Below are positions 1 through 4,782 of a stretch of 6,171 nt of DNA, one piece after another. Numbering within the stretch: the stretch's first letter is position 1; every line of letters begins with the position of its first letter. The DNA lies in NCBI GenBank assembly GCA_937897005.1, contig CALCOQ010000187.1, forward strand, positions 1 to 6,171. The letters run 5' to 3'. This stretch comes from an uncultured euryarchaeote (GTDB taxonomy: Archaea; Thermoplasmatota; Poseidoniia; Poseidoniales; Poseidoniaceae). The translations under genes were made by a program, and so were the position numbers. The notes under the pieces were generated by a model. The model saw only the letters and a list, made by a program, of their open reading frames with translations. It was not told the origin of the DNA and ran no database searches.

Positions 1-2
1 CA

Positions 3-107
3 GCAGATTTCGATATCCCCCCATTACCCCCCAGTGGTCTTCCAACTGGTTGGACCATGGAACAATGGAAGCATTACGGGAAGGAATGGTTGAAGCGTCA
101 GGGTTAG
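3..107 (+). CDS. C-terminal end of an unidentified protein with a GWTMEQW-type tail (5' truncated)
   Basis: This is the last 34 codons of a gene that starts before the window, read in frame 3 to a TAG at 105-107. The peptide opens with a proline-rich stretch (DIPPLPPSGLP), then GWTMEQWKHYG and a charged end (KEWLKRQG). The other two forward frames give no comparable protein-like end. From memory, very similar ends (PPLP..GLP.GWT.EQW..YG..WL) close many unrelated Poseidoniales proteins, often membrane proteins, and look like a small SHOCT-like helical module on a flexible linker. The body of the protein lies outside the window, so its function cannot be named. Only 18 to 42 nt separate it from adk, depending on the adk start, and no promoter is evident in the gap, so the two may share a transcript. 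Confidence is good for a coding 3' end and low for any function. Confidence 0.7.
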   Translation, partial: ADFDIPPLPPSGLPTGWTMEQWKHYGKEWLKRQG

Positions 108-149
108 AACAGCGAATCGTTCATCATGGGTACTCAGGTCGCAACCCAC

Positions 150-794
150 ATGGCAAGTATTGTTTTGTTTGGACCTCCAGGTGCCGGAAAGGGTACTCAA
201 GCCGCTTTGATCATGGCTGAAACGGGTTTGCCACAAGTCTCAACTGGAGATATGTTACGTGCCGCATTGGCAGAGGGCAGTGCTCTGGGAATAGAGGCCA
301 AGAAGTACATGGATGCTGGGTTACTGGTTCCTGATTCTGTGATCATCGGGCTCATTGAAGTGAGAGTTGAGCAAGATGATGCATCAGGTGGTGTTCTTTT
401 CGATGGCTTTCCTAGAACGATTGCGCAGGCTGAAGCCTTGTCATTGATTGAAGATGTTGATGCGGTCATCTCCATCGAAGTACCGGATGAAAGGATAGTC
501 GACAGAATATGTGGAAGATATTCCTGCGGTGATTGCGGTGCAGTCTATCATGAAACTTTCAACCCCAGTGCCGAGCAAGGTATCTGTGATGCTTGTTCCT
601 CCATGAAATTGAAGAGACGCGCTGATGACAATGAAGAAACTGTGCGTTCGCGATTGGAAGCCTACCATTCCCAGACCGCTCCATTGGCTCAGTGGTATGA
701 TGAGCGTGGAAAATTGATAATCGTTGATGGAGACAAGGATATCGCAGAGGTTGGCAATGATATCCTCGCTGGGATGGCAGGGTTCAGGGATTGA
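150..794 (+). CDS. adk: Adenylate kinase, long-LID zinc-binding (bacterial-type) form
   Basis: Cytosolic enzyme for ATP + AMP <-> 2 ADP. Residues below count from the ATG at 126. Visible in order: P-loop GPPGAGKGT (16-24), AMP-site STGDMLR (39-45), DGFPRT (93-98), the LID (about 131-168) with C134-x2-C137 and C154-x2-C157 as a four-cysteine zinc site, then RRADDNEETVRSRL (164-177) carrying the phosphate-binding arginines, and a VDG near the end. I chose the second ATG, at 150. It gives 214 residues starting MASIVLFG, which aligns with the E. coli enzyme (also 214), while the ATG at 126 adds eight residues before the first strand. Neither has a good Shine-Dalgarno, so 126 remains possible. All catalytic motifs are intact. 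This is the long-LID form common in bacteria, not the distinct short archaeal AdkA type. It sits directly before rnp4, 1 nt from that gene's GTG, which suggests one transcript. Confidence 0.95.
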   Translation: MASIVLFGPPGAGKGTQAALIMAETGLPQVSTGDMLRAALAEGSALGIEAKKYMDAGLLVPDSVIIGLIEVRVEQDDASGGVLFDGFPRTIAQAEALSLIEDVDAVISIEVPDERIVDRICGRYSCGDCGAVYHETFNPSAEQGICDACSSMKLKRRADDNEETVRSRLEAYHSQTAPLAQWYDERGKLIIVDGDKDIAEVGNDILAGMAGFRD

Positions 795-795
795 C

Positions 796-1134
796 GTGGC
801 CAAGAAACGCTCTACTAGACGCTCGCATTCCTTGCGAGCGGGCCGCAAGAATGCTGCTCTGACGGCAAGAGAGGACTTGTACAGCATCTTGTCTTCCCCT
901 AGAGGAAGGCCCAAGCAGATGCTCGATGCTGCGGCACAACAGATGTGGCGATTGGGAACCCGACACAGAATAGGCATACATCCCGACACCAAACATTGGA
1001 TATGCAGGGGTTGCAAGTCTTTGATGCGACCAGGGGTGTCTGCAACTGTTAGGATTCGTGAAAGTGTACGTATCTCCACTTGTCTCAATTGTGGGCGCAT
1101 ACGCAGGTTCATTCTTGCAAAGGAGGGTCGATGA
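796..1134 (+). CDS. rnp4: Ribonuclease P protein component 4 (Rpr2/Rpp21 family)
   Basis: Protein subunit of archaeal RNase P, which with the catalytic RNA removes the 5' leader of pre-tRNA; the family partners with the Rpp29 protein. The 112-residue product has a very basic N-terminus (KKRSTRRSHSLRAGRK, residues 3-18), a helical stretch (about 38-60) and a zinc ribbon formed by C70-x2-C73 and C96-x2-C99. The family signature is clear: CRGCKSLMRPG (70-80), VRIR (85-88), then CLNCGRIRRF (96-105). Length is normal for the family. The start is GTG at 796, just after the adk stop, with a weak AGGG upstream. An in-frame ATG at 724 would run back into adk and add residues without family resemblance, so I rejected it. 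The stop overlaps the ATG of the next gene, so translation is probably coupled. Confidence 0.88.
   Translation: MAKKRSTRRSHSLRAGRKNAALTAREDLYSILSSPRGRPKQMLDAAAQQMWRLGTRHRIGIHPDTKHWICRGCKSLMRPGVSATVRIRESVRISTCLNCGRIRRFILAKEGR
1121..1127 (+). promoter_or_regulatory. Strong Shine-Dalgarno (AGGAGGG) for the CRM-domain gene
   Basis: AGGAGGG lies inside the last codons of rnp4, 4 nt after its AGGAGG core to the ATG at 1131 and 7 nt to the ATG at 1134. It is the only strong ribosome binding site in the window. It supports starting the next gene here and not at the upstream in-frame ATG at 1080, which lies deep inside rnp4. Confidence 0.75.
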
Positions 1135-1397
1135 TGGGTATTCCAGAACACATCCGTTCCCTTGCTAATGATAGAGAACTCAAAGTTTCAGTTCGAATTG
1201 GCCGCGAAGGCATCACTGAGAATCTGATATCCGAGATCAAGAATCAACTCGGTGCCCGTGAAGTGGTCAAGATCAAGATGAACAGGGGATTGTTTGACAG
1301 AGAACAAAAGCCAGCGGTGTGGCAGGAATTAGCTGAAAGTTGTGTGGCTGAATTGGTTGATGCACGCGGAAACATCGCGACTTTTTATCGCCCTTGA
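1131..1397 (+). CDS. YhbY-type CRM (CRS1-YhbY) domain RNA-binding protein
   Basis: An 88-residue protein that is one whole CRM domain. In bacteria the stand-alone form (YhbY) binds pre-50S ribosomes, and the plant versions act in organellar splicing; the archaeal role is presumed to be RNA or ribosome biogenesis. It matches along its length: LANDRELKVSVRIGREGITENL with the GREG (GxxG) loop at residues 24-27, a helix ISEIKNQL, then the strand REVVKIKM, and the C-terminal hallmark GNIATFYRP (80-88), like the GKTLVLYRP of E. coli YhbY. Two start codons (1131, 1134) both fit the strong AGGAGGG; 1134 has the better spacing. The ATG overlaps the rnp4 TGA. Pairing of this family with the Rpr2-type RNase P gene is, as I recall, common in archaea, which fits a shared RNA-maturation role. 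Confidence 0.9.
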   Translation: MMGIPEHIRSLANDRELKVSVRIGREGITENLISEIKNQLGAREVVKIKMNRGLFDREQKPAVWQELAESCVAELVDARGNIATFYRP

Positions 1398-1428
1398 AAT
1401 TCCAATTGCCCGATTTTCGTCTGAATGA

Positions 1429-1450
1429 GATTATTACCTTGGTAATCATC
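1429..1450. promoter_or_regulatory. 22-bp palindrome, candidate operator of the NhaP-type gene
   Basis: The arms GATTATTACC (1429-1438) and GGTAATCATC (1441-1450) are inverse complements apart from one pair, around a central TT. The inner ATTACC/GGTAAT is perfect. A 2-nt loop makes a stable RNA hairpin unlikely, so a dimeric DNA-binding protein is the better reading. It lies in the 88-nt gap after the CRM gene, immediately upstream of a TATA-like stretch and with its centre 46 nt before the antiporter ATG, where a bound regulator could help or block the basal transcription factors. The palindrome is seen; its use as an operator is inferred. Confidence 0.5.
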
Positions 1451-1458
1451 ATACATAA
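1451..1458 (+). promoter_or_regulatory. TATA-like box (ATACATAA) before the NhaP-type gene
   Basis: An AT-rich octamer centred about 31 nt before the ATG at 1486. With the usual archaeal spacing of 25-27 nt from TATA to start site, transcription would begin only a few nt before the ATG, giving a nearly leaderless mRNA. A weak GGGA at 1477-1480 could instead serve as a ribosome site on a longer leader. The match to a consensus TATA is modest. Confidence 0.35.
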
Positions 1459-1485
1459 CCGACTTGTGCGATAGACGGGAATTGT

Positions 1486-3291
1486 ATGTCAGCGGTTGCT
1501 CCATTCTGGATGACAGGCATGCTTGGCGCTCTGGTGCTGGCAATAATCGTTGCAATGTTGGTTCGCTGGATTCGTCTGCCATATACCATTGCGCTGGTAC
1601 TTGTTGGGCTGATGATTGGCTTACTCGGCCCATGGTTCTCTACTGAGGATAGTTTCCACGGATTGTTGTCGGCAGAGGTGATATTGTTCCTGATGCTTCC
1701 CCCCCTATTGTTCCAAGGTGCGGCTACCATGGACCTTGCTAAGTTGAGGTCGAATTGGAGATCGATAACGCTGCTAGCCATCCCAGGAGTCGTCATTTCT
1801 TCTACTGTGATTGGATTGATCGCTTGGCAGGTTGTGTGGAGTGACGAACCAAATGGTCTACTCTATGGCTTGTTGCTAGGAAGTCTGTTGGCGGCTACGG
1901 ACCCTGTTTCAGTGTTGGCATTGTTCAAGACCATGGGTGCTCCAAAGCGGCTTTCGGTCTTGGTTGAGGGTGAATCATTGTTCAATGATGGAACAGCGGT
2001 TGTCTTGTTCAACATTCTGCTTATTGGAGTGCTTGCCACTCAAGTGGGTGATGGGTTCTCCAGCACGGACCTGATGTTGGGTGGATTCGCCAAGTTCATA
2101 ATGATAGTTTCAATTGGTTTGATCGTAGGATTGGTCGGTGGAATTGTATCCAATTGGGTACTGATGAGAACCGATGATCATCTGGTCGAGATATCGATCA
2201 CAGTAGCGTTGGCATTTGGAACTTTCATCCTCGCTGAATTGTTCCATGGTAGCGGTGTCATCGCGGTGGTGGTGGGCGGTCTCTTGGTTGGTAACCATGG
2301 TACTCGATATGGGATGACAGCTACTGCAAGAGTTGGATTGCATCATTTCTGGGAGGTAGTGACATTCCTCATCAACAGTATTCTATTCCTGCTTATCGGA
2401 TACGAGATACAACGAGCATTGGAGTTTGATAAACATACTCTGACACTCGCTGCTACCGCGATATTTGCGGCATCCGTTGGCAGACTTGTGATATATCCGT
2501 TGATTGGAATCGCAAATATCAACAGCAAGAATCCAGTGCCAATGAATTGGCAACATTCCGTCTTCTGGTCTGGGCTCAGAGGTTCAATACCGATCGCATT
2601 GCTGCTGATGCTCGCGCACATGGTCTCGAATCCAACGGTGTTTTTCATTGACGATGTAGAAAAATCAGCCCTGTTCCCCGATTCATTGTACCATGACATG
2701 TTGGTCATGTCATTCAGCGTCGTTCTCTGGACATTATTGGTTCAAGGTCTGACCTTGAAACCATTGATGAATCGATTGAAAGTCAGTGGAGTCCCACCTG
2801 AGAATGAGCGAGCATATGAGGTTGCATTGGCTGAATTGATCACTGCCAGAGCAGCTCTCAACAGGCTTGAAGAACTCCATTCAGAAGGACTGGTTTCTGA
2901 TTCTGATAGGGACAGGATGAATGGTATCTACGTAGATAGGTTATCCAAGGCCGAGGAGAGTGTCGCCTTCCATGGGGACTCAAGTGAGATACACGCACAG
3001 AGGATCGAGAATGCACGTAGAGAATTATTGATGGCCCAGATGTCCACGATCAGAGAGGCAGAATACAGTGGTTTGATGTCTGCGCACATTGCAGAACAGG
3101 CATTGAGATTACTGGACGAGGAATTCCATCTTTCAGAGAAGAAACAAGAGGAGTTACATGCTGAAGAAAGCGAATCCAGTGAACAAAGGTCTCTACTTCC
3201 TGAAGAGATTGGGATACCAGCCTCTTCTTTCGCAGCAATGGTCCCCCCAGAGGTCAGTGAAGTGATGGATATTGATGTCGAGTCGGAATGA
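1486..3291 (+). CDS. nhaP: CPA1-family sodium/proton antiporter (NhaP type) with acidic cytoplasmic tail
   Basis: Membrane protein expected to exchange Na+ (or another monovalent cation) for H+. The first ~425 of 601 residues are a run of hydrophobic helices, starting near residues 7-27 and 33-51. CPA1 motifs: LPYTIALVLVG (31-41), LPPLLF (71-76), ATDPVSVLALFK (137-148) with T138-D139 of the unwound helix, EGESLFNDGTAVVLF (161-175) with S164 and N167-D168, and WSGLRGSIPIAL around 363-369 with R365. An Asn-Asp pair, not Asp-Asp, points to electroneutral CPA1 exchange. The Glu or Asp often found right after LPPLLF is Gln77. Residues ~425-601 form a charged, probably helical soluble tail ending DIDVESE. 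A short stretch, SGLMSAHIAEQALRLLDEE, recalls tails of bacterial homologues. The gene has its own promoter-like leader and precedes an NhaD-type gene, so a shared role in sodium/pH balance is likely. The transported ion cannot be read from sequence. Confidence 0.92.
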   Translation: MSAVAPFWMTGMLGALVLAIIVAMLVRWIRLPYTIALVLVGLMIGLLGPWFSTEDSFHGLLSAEVILFLMLPPLLFQGAATMDLAKLRSNWRSITLLAIPGVVISSTVIGLIAWQVVWSDEPNGLLYGLLLGSLLAATDPVSVLALFKTMGAPKRLSVLVEGESLFNDGTAVVLFNILLIGVLATQVGDGFSSTDLMLGGFAKFIMIVSIGLIVGLVGGIVSNWVLMRTDDHLVEISITVALAFGTFILAELFHGSGVIAVVVGGLLVGNHGTRYGMTATARVGLHHFWEVVTFLINSILFLLIGYEIQRALEFDKHTLTLAATAIFAASVGRLVIYPLIGIANINSKNPVPMNWQHSVFWSGLRGSIPIALLLMLAHMVSNPTVFFIDDVEKSALFPDSLYHDMLVMSFSVVLWTLLVQGLTLKPLMNRLKVSGVPPENERAYEVALAELITARAALNRLEELHSEGLVSDSDRDRMNGIYVDRLSKAEESVAFHGDSSEIHAQRIENARRELLMAQMSTIREAEYSGLMSAHIAEQALRLLDEEFHLSEKKQEELHAEESESSEQRSLLPEEIGIPASSFAAMVPPEVSEVMDIDVESE

Positions 3292-3302
3292 ATCTCGGCA
3301 TG

Positions 3303-3311
3303 GATTATAAG
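3303..3311 (+). promoter_or_regulatory. TATA box (GATTATAAG) of the NhaD-type gene, leaderless spacing
   Basis: GATTATAAG is centred about 27 nt before the ATG at 3334, the exact distance expected if transcription starts at the A of the ATG. No Shine-Dalgarno precedes that ATG, which agrees with a leaderless message. The box lies in the 42-nt gap after the NhaP-type gene, so the second permease can probably be transcribed on its own. Confidence 0.55.
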
Positions 3312-3333
3312 TCACATAATTGTCGAATAGAAT

Positions 3334-4713
3334 ATGATTTCAGCCGAGGCTACTGTGCTGTTGATTTTCATCCTCAGTTTCGTTCTCATTCTTTCAGAGA
3401 AATTGCATCGTTCCATCGCCGCATGGCTGGGGTGTATTCTGATGTTATTCACTGGTCATGCTACCGGGGTTTTCAATCTCACAGGGGATAATTCCTTGGA
3501 GCATGAGATGCTGACTTGGATTGAATTCGAGGTTATTGGACTCCTGCTGGGAATGATGGTTTTTGCAGGGCTGCTGGAGATATGTGGATTTTTTGAATTC
3601 GTCGCTATCAAGGCTTCAAAAATGAGTAAAGGAGATCCTTGGCTTCTCATCGTATATCTTGGAACCCTGACAACACTGCTTTCTCTGGTCATCGATAACG
3701 TTACAGCCATCATCATCATCGCTCCGATAACTCTCAAGATTTGTCAGAAGATGGAGATCAGTGCAATACCTCCACTTCTTGCAGAAGCGATTCTTTCCGA
3801 CACCGGAGGTGTTGCTTCGATGGTAGGTGACCCCCCAAATATCATGATTGCAGCAGCAGCAAATGATCAAGGAGGGGAACTTGCAAATCTGTTTGGATTC
3901 AATGGGTTTCTGCTGCATCTTGGAATTCTGACCTTGTTTGCTTGGGTGGCGACCCTTGGATACATGCGTTGGTATTATCGCGATTGGATCGCCAAGAAGC
4001 CAGAGAACATCGAGTCATTGTTGGAAGAGGATGAATGGGATTCCATCGAGGATCTACTATTGATGAAGACAACTTTGTTCTTCTTGGCATTAACGATCGT
4101 CGGATTCTCATTGACGGAAGTTCTACACCTACATATCGAGATTCATGCCATTGCATTGGCAGGAGCCGGTCTCGCATTGGTCTTCGCTCGTCCTAAGGAA
4201 CCCTCCTTATGGGGAGATGGCCTGATGCGTTCGGTCAGTGAGAAGATAGAGTGGGCAGCCTTGCTCTTCTTCGCTGGCCTCTTCATGCTCGTCGGTGCGG
4301 TCGCGAATGTAGGTTACCTCGAATCCTTGGCTATTTGGATTTACGATAAATTTGGAAGCAATCAGGTCATGTTGGCGGTTGCCGTGGTTTGGTTTTCAGC
4401 AATAGCAAGTGCAATCATAGACAACATTCCATTTACTGCTGCCATGATTCCGGTTATCATCAGTATAGGTGAAGCCAATCCCGATGTTGATATCGCTCCA
4501 TTGTTCTGGGCTCTTGCCATGGGTGCTGGTTTCGGTGGGAACGCTACTCCAATAGGGTCATCAGCCAATGTTATGACCGTCTCCATCAGTGAACGAGGTT
4601 CTCAGCCCATCACTACCAAGGAATGGCTGAGAGTAGGCTTACCAGTGATGGTGATCACTTGTTTTGTGGCGTCAGTCTTCATCATTCTGTTCCATGGATT
4701 CTACTCCAGTTGA
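3334..4713 (+). CDS. nhaD: ArsB/NhaD-family permease, probable sodium/proton antiporter
   Basis: A 459-residue polytopic protein of the ion-transporter superfamily (NhaD/ArsB/P-protein branch). The fold is two inverted repeats, and the paired signatures are visible: GMMVFAGLLEICGFFEFVAIKASK-like start of the scaffold (split over about 74-97), DNVTAIIIIAP (121-131) and GDPPN (165-169) in the first half; DNIPFTAAMIPVI (363-375) and GGNATPIGSSANV (401-413) in the second. The matching DN(V/I) and G(D/T)PPN/TPIGSSAN loops are the expected substrate-site hairpins. A hydrophilic, acidic loop (about 225-245, ESLLEEDEWDSIEDLL) separates the halves. Length is normal. ArsB-type arsenite export cannot be excluded, but no arsR, arsA or arsC lies beside it and the neighbour is an NhaP-type antiporter, so Na+/H+ exchange is favoured. 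The start has a well-placed TATA box and no ribosome site. Confidence 0.88.
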   Translation: MISAEATVLLIFILSFVLILSEKLHRSIAAWLGCILMLFTGHATGVFNLTGDNSLEHEMLTWIEFEVIGLLLGMMVFAGLLEICGFFEFVAIKASKMSKGDPWLLIVYLGTLTTLLSLVIDNVTAIIIIAPITLKICQKMEISAIPPLLAEAILSDTGGVASMVGDPPNIMIAAAANDQGGELANLFGFNGFLLHLGILTLFAWVATLGYMRWYYRDWIAKKPENIESLLEEDEWDSIEDLLLMKTTLFFLALTIVGFSLTEVLHLHIEIHAIALAGAGLALVFARPKEPSLWGDGLMRSVSEKIEWAALLFFAGLFMLVGAVANVGYLESLAIWIYDKFGSNQVMLAVAVVWFSAIASAIIDNIPFTAAMIPVIISIGEANPDVDIAPLFWALAMGAGFGGNATPIGSSANVMTVSISERGSQPITTKEWLRVGLPVMVITCFVASVFIILFHGFYSS

Positions 4714-4730
4714 TGACATGTTGAATCTAC

Positions 4731-4766
4731 TCTTGATGTCGACAGCATCAAGACCATTCCTTCTTT
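4731..4766 (+). terminator. Hairpin plus pyrimidine-rich tract after the NhaD-type gene
   Basis: TCTTGATG (4731-4738) and CATCAAGA (4746-4753) form a perfect 8-bp stem around a 7-nt loop, followed by CCATTCCTTCTTT. It starts 18 nt after the permease stop, in the 69-nt gap before the next gene. It could end the permease transcript or be a leader structure of the next gene. The following tract is not pure T, so termination is only a reasonable guess. Confidence 0.4.
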
Positions 4767-4782
4767 GCAGGGCTTGAGTAGT

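Noticed and set aside
724..795. Upstream ATG extension of rnp4 into adk
   Set aside because: It would overlap adk by about 70 nt and adds residues not seen in the family; the GTG at 796 follows the adk stop directly.
441..1151. A 236-codon - strand frame across adk and rnp4
   Set aside because: It lies opposite two clearly identified genes and shows no recognisable domain.
1385..1485. Terminator after the CRM gene
   Set aside because: I found no stem of useful length followed by a T run; the one clear inverted repeat has a 2-nt loop and fits a DNA operator better.
3304..3320. ATTAT-N7-ATAAT inverted repeat in the NhaD-type leader as a second operator
   Set aside because: Five-base AT-only arms are easily found by chance, it overlaps the TATA box, and it lacks the TTACC core of the palindrome at 1429-1450.
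3288..3491. A 67-codon + frame whose ATG overlaps the NhaP-type stop
   Set aside because: The ATGA overlap is tempting, but most of it lies out of frame inside the NhaD-type gene, which has its own well-placed TATA box and family-like N-terminus.
3334..4713. Arsenic resistance locus, based on ArsB relatedness
   Set aside because: No arsR, arsA, arsC or arsM gene is beside it and the neighbour is an NhaP-type antiporter, so a sodium/proton role is more likely.
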